Shown piece after piece: positions 50,201 to 63,889 of a stretch of 64,000 bases of DNA. Positions within the stretch are counted from its first letter, which is position 1, and every line of letters begins with the position of its first letter. This stretch comes from Chaunax sp. Z400 (taxonomy: Eukaryota > Chordata > Actinopteri > Lophiiformes > Chaunacidae), in assembly GCA_037577475.1 (NCBI GenBank), contig CM075187.1, forward strand, positions 19,312,810 through 19,376,809. Reading direction: 5' to 3'. A program made the position numbers and the translations under genes. The notes beneath the pieces were generated by a model, which had not been told where the DNA came from, did not search any database, and saw only the letters and a list, made by a program, of their open reading frames with translations.

Positions 50201-50865
50201 ATAATAAAAAAAATTATAATAAACAGTCAAACAAATCTAGAGATTAGACTTCACAAATTCATTATGATCTTATCCTGTAGACTTACAATGGGACTAAGAT
50301 TATAGCCTTATGGTGCCTTTGAGAAGCAGGACCCAGGGTTAAGTCTAACAGAAATAGCACAGGCAACATTCCAGTTTTAATTGGCATGACATATTTACCC
50401 CATCTGACCTATCGCTGGCTTATCCCTAATCTTTTCTTGAAATAGGTCTCACTTGTTGTGTTGTGTTACTTGCCGCTGTTCTATGGTTTGACGGCACGTG
50501 ATTCCAAAAGACAAACAAGTCGTCTCTAAGGGTTTGAGGCCCAAAAGGTGCAACTGCAAAAGACAAAAATATTATTTATTATTACTTATTTAACCCGCGT
50601 TGTTTACTGTTTCTGCCTAAATATTTTAACCCATATTCTTTTTATTAATGTCATGTTTGAATGTTTTGTTCAAGATACAGTTACAATAACATGACAGGAT
50701 GTACAGTTTTGTTTTTTCTATATACATACAGTTAATTCACATAATGCGATCCATGTATCGTAAGTTTATGATGTGGCACATTACGTTGTCAGAGACGTTT
50801 TACTTTTAGTTCTTGCATGTGCACATCCATGTTGTTGAATGTAACAGTCGAACTCCTTTTAATAC
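46676..50865. other. No recognised gene
   Basis: AT-rich DNA with the composite microsatellite at 47.2 kb. No exon with both coding character and splice sites was found. Confidence 0.5.
47233..47315 (+). repeat. Composite (TC)n(CA)n microsatellite
   Basis: TC tract 47233-47287 with one TG interruption, followed by CA from 47289 to 47315. Confidence 0.95.
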
Positions 50866-50869
50866 ACAT

Positions 50870-51215
50870 TCCTTCAGTTTTAGTGAAGAGGAGCAAGACA
50901 GCGATCCAAAATATACAGACAATGCAGCAACAAGCCAGAAACAGTGGAATGCTCTTGACTGGGTAAGTCGGTCACATGATCTCAGTTCAACTGAACATGT
51001 TGCAGACCAGACTGAAGGCAAAAAGCCATAAAAAAAAAGTTTTTAAAAAAGTAGTGAAGTTTTCTGCAGTGCAGCTGTGGCAGATATGGCGTCAGATTAA
51101 ACACATGTTGCAAGCATTAAAAAACAGGCTCACAAGTGCCTGTGAACATCTGCCATGTGAACATCAACTGTGGGTAATAAATATCTGTGACTGCAAAGGA
51201 TTTGGTGCCAAATAA
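50870..51215 (+). pseudogene. Old Tc1-like transposase fragment
   Basis: One frame gives EEQDSDPKYTDNAATSQKQW and NALDWVSRSHDLSSTEH, a decayed version of the QDNDPKHTA...LDWPSQSPDLNPIEH block that holds the last two DDE residues. A second frame gives QLWQIW and ends DCKGFGAK, like the C-terminal xxKGFATKY. It is shifted and stop-broken. No clean inverted ends are visible, so it is older than the element at 51917. Confidence 0.7.
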
Positions 51216-51539
51216 TAAGTAGGATTCAAATACGTTAATTTTAATATTTATTTGATCCAAAACACATGATGCACTGAACTGAGGGACTGTGTTTTATATA
51301 AAAAGAACTAGAATTCATACAATGAGTGTAATAACTTTACCGTACACTTAATATTTAATTTTACATCCAGTGTGCTCGGATACGTTCAAAAAGAGTGTAA
51401 TATTATGCATTGTTTGCATTTAATATACAATGACCTTTTTGTCAGAGATTTTCTACGAATTTCCGCGACCCGGGGGGGTCAGGACCTCCCCTTTGAAAAA
51501 CACTGAACAAAACTACCAGGCTGCACCTTCACATTTACC

Positions 51540-51640
51540 ATATATGTTATTAGACTAGTATCATCTCATCCAACTCTCGCCATGAAAGCAAATATGCATG
51601 TTTCCCAAAATGTCAAACAGCTCCGATTCATTTCAGAGGA
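51540..51640 (+). repeat. Family C repeat, 3'-end fragment
   Basis: Contains gtatcatctcatccaactct and tgtttcccaaaatgtcaaac, matching the 3' ends of the other copies. Confidence 0.55.
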
Positions 51641-51916
51641 ATGTCTCTGATTAAGAGGTCAGAATGGTTCAGAGGAAGTGTTGTCAGAATGAGTTCTGCT
51701 ACCAGATCGTTCCTGAACTTGTTTCCTCATTCTTTCATCATCAGAGCAGATGGTGTGCAAATTTCTGAAGTTGCAAATTCTACTATCTTGACTTAAATGC
51801 ATGACTTCTAAATAGATCAACTGGGATTTAGGGTGTTTTGTCTTGTTTCCTCATATCATAGCCTTTAACCCACTAACTCTCCCAGTCTTCGCTTATTATT
51901 AACTTACAATGCACCC

Positions 51917-53047
51917 ATGTTTGAACAAAAATATAAATGCAACACTTTTGTTTTAGCTCCAATTTTTCATGAGTTGAAAGCAAAGATCTAAGACTTTTTC
52001 TATGTACACAAAAGGCCTTTTTCTCTCAAATTTTGTTCACAAACTTGTTTAAATCTGTGTTAGTGAGCACTTCTCCTTTGCCGAGATAATCCGTCCCCCT
52101 GACAGGTGTGGCATATCAAGATGCTGATTAGACAGCATGATTATTGCACAGGTGTGCCTTAGGTTGGTCACAATAAAAGGCCACTCTAAAATGTGCAGTT
52201 TCATCACACAGCACAATGCCACAGATGTCGCAAGTTTTGAGGGAGCATGCAATTGGCATGCTGACTGCAGGAATGTCCACCAGAGCTGTTGCCCATGAAT
52301 TGAATGTTTATTATTCTACCATAAGCCGTCTCCAAATTCGTTTCTGAGAATTTGGCAGTACATCCAACTGGCCTCACAACCGCAGACCACGTGTAACCAC
52401 GCCAGCCCAGGAACCTCCACATCCGGCATCTTCACCTGCAAGATCGTCTGAGACCAGCCACACGGACAGCTGATGCAACAATTGGTTTGCATAACCAAAG
52501 AATTTCTGCACAAACTGTCAGAAACCGTCTCAGGGAAGCTCATCTGCATGCTCATCGTCCTCCCCGGGGTCTTGACCTGACTGCAGTTCGTCGTCGTAAC
52601 CGACTTGAGTGGGCAAATGCTCACCTTCAATGGCGTCTGGCACTTTGGAGAAGTGTTCTCTTCACGGATGAATCCTGGTTTCCACTGTACTGGGCAGATG
52701 GCAGACAGCGTGTATGGCGTCATGTGGGTGAGCGGTTTGCTGATGTCAACGCTGTGAATAGAGTGGCCCATGGTGGCGGTGGGGTTACGGTATGGGCATG
52801 CATATGCTACGGACAACCAACACAGGTGCATTTTATTGATGGCATTGTGAATGCACAGAGATACCGTGACGAGATCCTGAGGCCCATTGTTGTGCCATTC
52901 ATCCACCACCACCACCTCATGTTGCAGCATGATAATGCACGGCCCCATGTTGCAAGGATCTGTACACAATTCCTGGAAGCTGAAAACATCCCAGTCCTTG
53001 CATGGAGCTAAAACAAAAGTGTTGCGTTTATATTTTTGTTCAGTGTA
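51917..53047 (+). mobile_element. Tc1/mariner-type transposon, internally deleted copy
   Basis: The ends are 38-bp inverted repeats with one mismatch (51923-51960 and 53004-53041, starting gaacaaaaatataaatgcaa). The outer right end abuts a TA. Between them lies a Tc1-type transposase pseudogene. The 3' end of that gene and most of the right-hand subterminal region are missing, so the copy is about 1.1 kb. Such elements move by cut-and-paste into TA sites. This copy cannot encode its own enzyme. Confidence 0.9.
52216..53010 (+). pseudogene. Tc1-type transposase pseudogene
   Basis: It begins at ATG 52216 (MPQMSQVLRERAIGML, the N-terminal paired-like DNA-binding region). A TGA interrupts the frame near 52346, and a one-base insertion near 52408 shifts it. 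The catalytic part reads on in another frame: LFTDES carries the first Asp and LQHDNARPHVARICTQF the second. The third acidic residue (the PDMSPIEH block) is absent, because the sequence jumps from NIPVLAW directly into the right inverted repeat. Confidence 0.88.
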
Positions 53048-53590
53048 TTAGTCAGTGTGCTTAGTACATATTTAAATACATGTAGAATATAGTCAGTGTG
53101 CTAATGCAGCTCAAACCATGTGCTGAATGTAAGATAATGTGAGCACTAACAGGCTCCTCCAGTTCCTTTCTTTCTTTCACTTTTCTTCTCCCGTCCAGGA
53201 AGAGGTTGAACAGTGGCCTTTTGTGTGTCACGTGACAGAACCATGTGACCTTCATCGTCAAGTGACCTGCATGTCTCAAGGGAGCAGCTCCAAACAACAA
53301 TAAAAACAAGCCCAGCAGCAATATGTGGGATGCAACCTGCTGAAGGCGTTAGAGTGCAATGTAGAGTCTGGGGGGGATGAGGGGCTTTACTGGGGCGGGG
53401 GTCAGGTTGGAGTTTGCAGACATCTGTGGAACTGCCTGCACATGTGGTATATGTTAACAGCTGGGACACACAGGGTGTTTGAGCAGCGTGTGACGGCTGC
53501 ATTGCTGAACTGCTGTGACTCACGTATGTGTGTCCACAAAGGCAGTGTTGTTGAAGTTTGCCTTTGATAATGATCAATAATAATGATGAC

Positions 53591-53593
<3 letters not shown>

Positions 53594-53623
<30 letters not shown>
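53594..53623 (+). repeat. (GA)n microsatellite
   Basis: About 30 bp of GA repeat. Confidence 0.95.
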
Positions 53624-53626
<3 letters not shown>

Positions 53627-56600
53627 TAGAAAAATACTGGCATTTGCTTGATATTTCATGTCTGTTATGAATTCTACAGATATAGAAACTATAGCAAAAA
53701 CCTGATATGATGCCAAAATGACAACCCACAGATACTTTTCAGGTATTTTTTTGATGAGAACTGTCACATAAATAGGTGAGAAACTGAACCTATAGATGAA
53801 GCACAGCTGTAGAGCTTGAATGCTCGTGCTGACAGTGAAGCTGTTCTAACCTGTTAACATTAGAGAGATACCGTCAGGAGAGGCAAAGCAGGCAAATGTT
53901 TGAGGCCCGCCCAAAAAATTGTGAAACGAGGCCCCAAATCACCACTCATATTGGCACAGTTTGCATTGACAACTATAAACCACCTTAATTATCCAATTAA
54001 GGCTCTATACACAGCACCGCTAACACCCAAAGCCCCCCTCGCTATTTATTTGCATGTTGCACCTCTTTTGTTCGATATTCAGATGTGTGTACGTCGTGTT
54101 ATTTGTTATTTTTTGGGCACTAAAATGAAAAAGAGGTTCCCCATTGCACATGCACTGCTCACACATCCTTTGTGTACCAGCCATTAGGACTAAACACCGT
54201 AGAACGCCGTATTCTTATGTGTTGTTAGAGTATGATGGTGTCAGTGGATCTGACACCCATGCTGGTCTGTTCTCTCATTTACTTACAGGCTGTCCTGCCT
54301 GAGGAGGTGTGCAGGGAGCAAGTGGTGAGCGAAGTGCTGAAGAGAGGCTGAGGGGTTTTGCAGAGCAGCAGAGGCTCAGGGTTCGACTTCAGTTCTTCCT
54401 GAAGGTTTTTTGGAGGGTCTGGAGCCACGGGACCCTTGTCTGCGTAGGCTGTGTGTGGCCATCCAGGCACATGAAACACCTCACACTACATTTAACCAAG
54501 AGTTACTGGAAATGGGCACACATTTCAATGTGATCCTGTTTTGTGTAATTTAATTGTGTAAATCTGTATGGAGGACATTGTACAAAATGTAACTGTTTTT
54601 CATTTGGGTAGATTCTCTTGTTTGTTCCCACCATAAATCTTTTCAAATTATATCCTTCCACAGGGTCCCAATTGTGGGATTTGCTTAACTCCTCTACCCC
54701 CTACCTTTAGATCCAACAGTAAACTCCTGGTCACTCCCACCAAACCATCAATTAGGGACGAGCCGTAATCCAACACCAAGAGACATAAAACCCTGCGAAT
54801 ACGCCCCTCCTGGTCAGAAATTAGGGGCAATGCATCCTTCCCACACTCCAGAGCAGATATCTGAAGGTGTAATGACAGGAAGCTGACTGATAAATGACAC
54901 CAGAGGACAGTAAAATTGGCTGATTCAGAGGGCCAGTGAGGAGAGTGTGAAGCTCTGAACTGAATAAAACAGACCACAGATTACTTTATTTGGTTTCCAT
55001 TTCTGAATCAGCAGGAGGACACCTGGGTGTGTTGACCTGGGGGACGTCTAGAATAGCTGGTGTATGCGAAGTGTTATTTGGTTTGGGTGCCAGGAATTCT
55101 GTTTGTGTCTATTCAAACTATCCCTCCTCCATTTCTTGTTCTGTGTCAGATTGCCACAGAGCATGTGGTCAAGATGCCCAGGGAGGAGTGTGGTGCCCGC
55201 CTACATTGAAGGGTCAATGTTCTCCCTGTGTCATGCTGCTCAAACATCAGGAGGAAGGCTACATGTACGGTCAAATAGATAAAGAGGACACAGATACACA
55301 CACATTAGAAGTCAAGGCTGAGATCTTCTGAATTAGTCTTAAAAATAATGGTGAAATGGGATGAGTAGTTTGATTTTCAGCCTGTTCACTGAGAACATAG
55401 AATATACCTGAGCCACACAACTAGCAGAGAAAATACTAACCTCAGCCAAATGACTAGAGTCAACAGTAAGTAACAAATAACACCACAAATGTTAGTTAGA
55501 TGATGTAATTGTTATGTCATTGTTTAATGAAATGACCCAAAGAAAAGGAGCGATGAGAATAAAGGCCCAGGACTTTTTACCCTAACAAACACATGATCAC
55601 ATGTCTACAGGTAGGGATCAACACAGACACACAATAAGGGAGAAGCAGAGGGAAGGAGTGGTGCATACCTTTCCAATTCTTCATGTCATCTTTTGGCAAG
55701 GTCAACAAGGAACAAGCAGTATTTCCTGTAAGGAAGTGTTATTCTTCTCGTATAAGTCACAATTCACAATATTACATGTTATAATTTGGTAGAATCTTTA
55801 GTCCTTTAGCGCTTTTTTTTTTTTTTTTTGCACTCCAACATCCCATCATTTTATTTGCTTTTGCGTGCGATGAAGTTTCTGTATGTGGTATTCCTCTTTG
55901 TCTGTTCTATCTATGGCAGAAATCGCTACCCATTTTAACTACTGTACCCAGTTCTGCTTTCATTTAGTCTAACAAACTGCTACTGATGATGCCAAATGTG
56001 AAATTTATTGTAAATCTCACCCCTTCCTCTTTGAAAGAATATATTTCCTGGCAGGACTTACTTGACTCAATGTTTGGACCAGCACATGTACAACTAAAGC
56101 AGGAGTGGGTTTTTTTTTTTATCACTGTTGCAAAGCATTACCTGTCTGTAGACAGCAGTAAAACATACATTTACATCCCTCTTTGACATGTATCTGCTTT
56201 TTCTGCTAAGGTACAAGACATAATACAATATAAGCAATATAATATGATAATAAAAAAATAATCTGATGTATTTGCATCCATTGTGCTGATCAACCCTGCC
56301 AAACATTCACTGTGACCTTTGACCCTGCCTCTCCTCATGATGGGGTTGTTCATTACAGAAGCTGACCCCAATTAAAGACCCCTATTAAAGAAGATAAGAC
56401 AACCTGTTTTCTTTGCCTTGATCAACATTTTGGAGAAAGTGAACATGAATATTTATGAAATGATGACTTGTGACTGAATGACGCAGTTGAGATGGCTTTT
56501 TATACATGAAAATAATGTTTGACAAATGTGATACATATCATGCATGATTAAAAAAACAAAAATTATTGCTACTGTGTTACTACTACTGCCTCTGAAACAG

Positions 56601-56679
56601 GCTGTAAGTTAACTCAATTTCTGATATCATGTATTTTTCCATGTGAGACGGAGCAGGGCAAATCTATGCAAAACTTCAA

Positions 56680-56680
<1 letters not shown>

Positions 56681-56705
<25 letters not shown>
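56681..56705 (+). repeat. (GT)n microsatellite
   Basis: About 25 bp of GT repeat. Confidence 0.95.
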
Positions 56706-56711
<6 letters not shown>

Positions 56712-59439
56712 GGGTTATCGGAGCAGCATACACGCCTAGAGGAGGAGGGGTGGTTTTGGGAATGGGTTTAGCAGTGAGCTAACACTCATTTCAGGAATGC
56801 CACACAGTCTGGGAGCTGAGCTCATCCCACCCCCACACCCCAATCTTAGCCCTGGCCGGGCCGGAGGGATGCAGGAGGAGTGGAAACAAGCATTCTTGCA
56901 TTTAAACCTCTCACTCATGTTTTAGAGCTAATATAGCTGCATGTCATTGGATTTACAAGTATAATCAGAGTGAAATGTGAAGTAGGTTCTGAAGCTGAGA
57001 AAAAGTCTTATTGAGAGAGATCATGGGCCAGCTGGGAAATTCAAATGCTTCTGTACCCAAAGTGAGATGATTAATGAGTCATGGTAAAATTACATAGGGG
57101 TTATGATTATAAGTGACCACCATTGTGCATCATACTCTCATCATTTGGGTATCTGTAATGTTATAAGCCTGATTTCATACACACCTGATTGATCACACAT
57201 TAACACACAATTGTACACATGAAGCTCATCACAGTCTTCATCACAGTCTGAGGGAGATTATCTTAATAATGTCATGATGAGGTGATCAGAATGATCTCAA
57301 CGTGGTTTCATGTTTTTAACAGAAAGCTTGTGTTGCAAACTGGGGGGGTCTCGAGTTTAAAAGACATGGGTATTCATCAGGCACAGGGGTAGGGGGTCTG
57401 ATGAAAAATGCTGTCAAGTTGCATTGTGGGAAGTGTAGAATCCAGTGCATATTGGAATCTGACCTAAAACTCAGTAATAAAAGTCAGGATATCTTGTCCT
57501 CTGCTGCTTTGAGTTTGAGTTTCCTGTCTCTCACAAACCCCCCAACTTTATGGAGGTAGAAAACTAAATGCCTGGAGTATTTATTTAAGTATTATCTCTT
57601 CTGTTACAGCTCGGCTATCAAGTATATCCAGATTTCCTGGTTAAAGCCAAACGTGAGTCATGCGTGATGTAAGCAAAAACTGGGTGGACAGTGAGTCAAT
57701 GATGTGGAAGGATTTTGTGGAATAAACAGCTGCTGTTGCAAAACTGGTCTGCTGGTGGCACAATAGAGCGTGGTTGTGACAATAATCTGATATACCCAGA
57801 TATACTGTCACTCTAAAGTTTGGATGCTGTGGAGTCCAGAATCTGAAGCCAGTTCACTAAACGTGATAGAGTTTGGATTTAGTGTCTTAAAAGTGTGCAT
57901 GATTTTAATGTAGAAAGAGAAGCGTCCAAGAGAAACACAGTCAAGCTCCTTCACTCAGTATTAGTGAAAAAACACAAAGAAGCGATGCATTTAAGAAGCA
58001 ACAGAGAATACAGTATATTAAATAGGAACTAAAACTTAAATGGGGTGGGAAAAGATAACATTACTCAAAATCAATTCTTGCATTTTAAGAGGACTTTAGG
58101 CATCTATGTATCATTTTTGTTAAGTCTTTTGTTTGAAAATAATTGGTACACGCTAATGCTCACCAATATTACAAAAGTAAGAACTCCTACTGAATAATTT
58201 TTTTCTTGAAATGTACCAGAAAGCATGTTTTATGAGACACAGACACACAATGATTTCTGCTTCAGTCAGGTATTCACATGAGGATGAAGTTGCGTAGGTG
58301 TCCTAATCTTTAAACCGTGGGTTCTTTCCGAAACATCATATCAGAAGCACAGCAGCAAGCAAGCACAGGAAAATCCAATATTTGCTCTCCTTTTTACCAG
58401 CAGCGAGCTCCCCATGATTTGTTCTTTTGGGAATTTGGCTACATGTGAAAAGAGAATAAATGTTGGCTTGGCGATGAGAAGTTGGGCAAGCGACATCATT
58501 TTGTTAAAAAGCTGAGCTGTAGTGAATTCAACTTTAATCTGAGACACTGTGAAACTCAGACCTTATGGTGCTTTTGCAGTTGTGCTCCTTCAGGTTCGCA
58601 TTCGGACAACTTTATAATCCTTGTTGGAAAATGGGGCATTACTCTTGTATGTTTGTTACACTATAGCAGACCTCCAGGAAAATTGAATGTAAAAGCTGTA
58701 ATGGCACAGGTCACCTTTTATCAGTTCCTTCATAGTGTCATCCTACTCCTGCATGTTCCTTTGCTTAGCCCTTTGTCCTACTGATAAATTCTCTGCAGCT
58801 GGCTCTTTGCACATGTTATCACTGTTCAAACAGTTAGGGGTGCCTATGCTCAAAGTCGCACATGCACTTGAATTTTCTCCCCAAATATTGCATGCACAGG
58901 TCCCAAAATGAATTTTCTGGTCACTGTGACATTTGTCATTAAGCACAGGTTTTAAGTATCTTATTACAGTTTCTGCCACACAAGCCAGGCTTTAGTCACT
59001 GAATGACCAAAATAGCCTTAGCATTAGTTTAAAGTATACACTTTTACAGCTGAGGCCACTGAGGGGAACCCACCTGTTGTGGATACAGTGGTGAAAGTGT
59101 GCTGTTCTTCTGTTACTATTAACATCTAACCATTACTGTAAAGTGTGTCAGCAAGGTTGCGATTTTTTTTAATTGATCACAATATCTTTCCTTGAACATC
59201 AAGTGAATTTAGGATAGCTACCCCTGTGTTTTGCACCCATTTCTTTTTAGTATTAGAAATACGATTGTGTAATCTCTGTTTCCAATTTATAAGATACTTT
59301 TAGCTGTTTCTGTCTGAAACTCCTGTGAGTCCAATTTTCATTAGTTTATTGATAACTTACGTGATTTTCTATGGGCTGAGATCATTCTCTGACCAGATCT
59401 CCAAGCATGCTTTTAGATTTTCAGCCACACTAAACATTC

Positions 59440-59600
59440 GATTGACTTTTGTGATTGCCTGTCCAGTGCCATAATGAGGTCACACCACCTGGAAAACTCA
59501 TGGCATTCCCATCGGCTTCAGCTGTACTTTGATGCTAATACATGTGAGCATCCTGTGATATAATAATATGATAACTAAGATTATGAACCTGGTAAACATA
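59440..59600 (+). repeat. Family B repeat, tail fragment
   Basis: Contains ggcattcccatcggcttcag, ctgtactttgatgctaatac and a tggtaaacata stretch, the right-hand blocks of the family seen at 5050 and 18880. Confidence 0.45.
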
Positions 59601-62600
59601 CCATCTAAACATCTGCTTAAAAATGTATGTGATTATAGAACACTATGACTACATTTCTCCTTTGAGAGTTGACATCCAATACAGAGTTTTCACTTGACAG
59701 CAGCACTTTTCCTCTCATACTTCACTGTGTTCAGTGTGCTGAGAGTAGGTGATCCTGATGAAAATACATGAAAGATAAATTCCAGAGAGGAATTGCCACA
59801 CTCAGCTTGTGAATGTGTGTGTGCATGCCTGTCTGTCTGGGAGCTGTGATCATGTTTACGCAGACTCTGTAATTGTGGGCTGACACACGACCTCAGGGTC
59901 CTGGTCTGAGCAAGCAGAGAAAGTCCAACCTAAAGTTAGTGTGTCTGCAGCTTTACTGAGAAAGATCTGATCTGAGAAAGTTAGAACTTCAATTAGATTA
60001 CAGACTGAGTAAAATGCAAAGCTGCATCAAGGTTGTGAGAGCTGATTTAGACGATATCAAAAGATGTTCATGATGTGCAGTTTAAATCCCCTTAATCTGC
60101 TCTGAATCTATGTTATGTAGGTTTGCTGCCTTCAAAGGAGGAATCTGCCCCGCAGAGGAGGAAGAAGTGATTAATGTTTTCTTCCAGCAGACAGGCTGTC
60201 TCTTGCAGACCTGCCACGAGTACAGGAAGTGAAACCATGGCAATGGAGCCTTATGTAATGTGTAACGCCAGTTCATCTGCAGCCTGCGTTAGCTTGTGCC
60301 TATTAAGTGTCACTCCAGAAGGCTCAGCGAGCCTGCTGTCATTCATTGTGGAACATGGCTCATCGTTTCATTTCGTCATTGCTGACGTCATGTTTTGTTC
60401 CAAAGAATATGTTGTTGATTCGTAGAGCAAAGAATTAACTGATTTAATACATGTTTTTCAATAAAAGTGTATAGTCACCACTTTGATGAGTTTTGTTCTA
60501 ATGTTTACTATGTGGCCCTTCATCAGTTCACATGCTTTGAAGACATGACTTTTTTTCTTCTTTTTTGAGTGTAAAAAAAATGGGTCTTGAAAACCAAATG
60601 TTGTCACTTCGAAGTGATAATTAAGAAAACACAGAACATCATCACAGGTAAATGTTGTATTTTCAAATATTTCAAGTCCACCTCCTCTCAGAAATGTATT
60701 ATTATACCTTTATTTCATTAATATGTTTGAGTTTTACTTTGCAGAAGTAAATTTGAGTTCAAGCTGTGTATGTGTGGGCAGGAGTTTGTGACATTTAAAC
60801 TAGATTTTAGAGCTAATCTTGCTCTAAAAAGGCGACTTGGAAACGTGATGCTTTGAGACTGACTATTAGGAACACATCTGACTCCTGTGTGTAGCCCTTC
60901 TGTTGTCACTTATGCTTAGTGCCGTATACCAGACATGCTTGAACACACTCGACCATCCTTTGTGGTCTCTGGTAACTGAGGATCACAATCTCTCTATCAC
61001 AGCTCGAGGCTAAGCCACCTTGACTGAGCACTAATTGTGAAGTGTGCATCTGCATGTGAGTGCACACTGGTATGTGTGCGTCACAGGCCGCATACGTCTG
61101 CAGCCATTTGTTTGCTCTCACATTCAAGTTGTGATGCAACTCATAAACAGTTTAATTGTTCCTGACGATACGGGAGGTTTGGAATGGTTTCCTTGGGTTG
61201 GTTTTGTCTTGACAATGAAAACAACAGCTTGAGCAAGATGATGCACATGACTGATGATTGATTCCTTTTTTCTTTTCTCTGTGTGTTGCCTGCTCTTTTT
61301 GAATATGGAAGAACAAGTTAGGCAAAATAAAACAAATAGAAACACACCTCTTGAAGTGGGAAGACAGGATTAACAAGTGCAGCAGTTTGCCTTTTAAACA
61401 TGCTGGCGAATCATTCATGTCCATGACCGGAGATGGACAGATGTTGTTTGCTGACTATGACAGCGACGTTGACTCACTTTTCCACAGCAGAATCATTCAT
61501 AAAGTGCCCTAAATATCAAGGCTTTGACCCCCTCCTTCATTAGCTTTTTAAAAAAACAAGGCCAAAAGGTTCATTTGAGTGATTTCCATTCATCATTTGG
61601 GTCAGGTGAGTAAGATTTGTTATGAGACTTGTGACTGCTCCAAGTGTGACACCAGCTGACCCCGACCCTAAACACCATTAGCATTCCCTTTCACATGAGA
61701 AAACTGTCACATGAGCCACGTTATGTGCCTCTGGCTGCCTTGGCCTCTTGTTTGCTTTACACTTTAGCCTACTTTAAATCCTTGTTGATCAACTGGTACT
61801 TGCTTTGTTTTCTGCATCTTTGTCGTACAGCTAAGCTGAGCTACTTCGACACTTGAAGCGTTTCTGTTATTGAGTCAAATGCAGCTCTTAAATGAACATT
61901 TTGAGCACACTGGTTACAGTTTAGTCTGAAGGGCTTTAAAGTTCCAACTGTAAAAGCTGCATTTACATTGAAGAGGCAGCTGCCAGTGTAGATTTAGCAG
62001 CTCTCTTTATAATACTGCTGAGCGTAGTAACTTGAGGCTCGCAGCGAGGTTTATCCAAATCCATGCATAGGTGAGGACAGTTTCATATTAGCGTGACAGA
62101 TCTGGTTCCACTTTAAGCTTGAACTTTGACATCCAGAACCAGGTTCATTTCATACTCATACTTTTTAGAAACACACTGACCTGGAGTCTGCCTTCATCAA
62201 CAATAATCAATAAAACAAAAATAACTTTAAGCTCACAAAACATCACACGTCAGTTTTGACAGTAGCAGGAAAAGGGCGCATTAATGTTGGGTCCATTCAT
62301 TCAGATCCTGTATCAGTGCCAACATGGCTGTTGACGGATATATCATTTGAAACGTACTTATTCATTTTCGCATGTAGATGGAGTATAAATAAGCCTGGTC
62401 AAAGGCTGAGCCGGCAGCAGAGGTAGCAACAGCACCAAATTGATGTTTGAATTGATGTTTGCGCCACATGGTGGGACAGGACTGGGGTGGGACATTTTGA
62501 GGACATATTAGGTGTGCGATTAACAGCCCAAAGATTTAAAAAGCATCTAGGAGCAGTGAGCAGCTAACTCAGAGAAGAAGGAAATCAACAGAAAATGTCT

Positions 62601-63889
62601 TCATGCGTCTTCATGGTCTGGGAGCGAGATCAACTGCCATGTAACATAAATGATTGTTGTTGTAAATGTTATTTGAGTTGTTTATGACATATATCTAAAA
62701 TGTCACTGTAAAGCAGTGTTCTGCTGCCATTGTTCTGTTCATTGTAAACAAACACATGGGCGCTGAGGAGAAGGGTCTTCGTTGTGATGCTACTGCAGAA
62801 TCTATGTGTAAAAAGGGCTGGTATTTCTAGGTGCAAATTACTAATTTATCATGCAAAGAATTGTCATATTCCAGGGCAAACAATCTTTAGATCCAGATTG
62901 TGGATCAGATCCCAATCAGCAAGTACATCCCGCCGTAAACAATCCATCCAAAGGTTCACCAAGTTAGCTGCAATGAGTCCTCGCACCTCGGCTATGACAC
63001 TGATACTTATCTCAGCAGAGATGCCCTGAATGTGAACATACGTTGAAATTCTTTTTTGGTAAAGGAGCCAGATTACACTATTTGATACATGATGTCCACA
63101 GATGACGTGGAGTTGGTGCTGGGGGGGTAAGTACGTGTCATTTTTCTGCTTAAATGTTCTTCCATAGCAATTTTGAAGCTCAAATATGAATATTGGTTCT
63201 TAACTTGATTTCATTAGCATACAGCACCCAGCAGGTGTTCAGATATTCTTCAGTTTACTGCTAATCATTTGAATAACACATCTGAGCTTTCAGTTTCAAA
63301 AAAGCTGAGAGGGAATAATTTGTGTGTTTCAGGGAGAATCTGTCTTCAAAATCTCCAGGGACCGTAAAAATGTGCTTTATCACAAGACTTTTGGCAACAT
63401 TGTATCCCTTTGAATGGATCTTTGTGGAAGGGGGAAGTAAAAGATTAGTGGCAATGACAATAAGTAATGCATGCTTTAATATCGAGTGAAGAAAACTGTT
63501 AAGATATATCTTGACAAACTCAGCAACTGATTTACTAAAACATTTAATGACATCTTTAATAACCCAATGGGTGAAAAAAACTCTAAATGCATACATTCAC
63601 ATTTGTAAAATGAGAACTGAGACTGTTGTTCCTAAATAAACCAGAATCTATCAGCAGAAATTGAAAGACATGCTTCAACAGATTTTTTTCTGTTTCAGTT
63701 CATTTAGCTGTAAGGCTGATTTTAGTCTTTCATTTGCACCTACAAGACAGGAAACAGCTACGTTTTGAACCGCAGTCTTTCGAGTTAGCTGAAGTGAAAC
63801 TGCGTCAAAGGCCGGTGCGGTTTCCTTCAATCTGCCACATAAACACAAAATTGAAGTTATATTACAATGAAACAGCTGAGCTGCATTTT

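Larger units (their letters stand above)
53048..63889. other. No recognised gene
   Basis: Mainly AT-rich DNA. It holds (GA)n at 53594-53623, a poly-T at about 55812-55829, (GT)n at 56681-56705, a family B tail at about 59440-59600 and a probable repeat at about 62870-62990 (agatccagattgtggatcag). A cysteine-containing exon-like stretch at 55150-55331 is discussed under findings. Confidence 0.5.

Noticed and set aside
52316..52969. A 217-codon frame on the minus strand
   Set aside because: It is antisense to the Tc1 transposase pseudogene, whose plus-strand frame carries the recognisable catalytic blocks.
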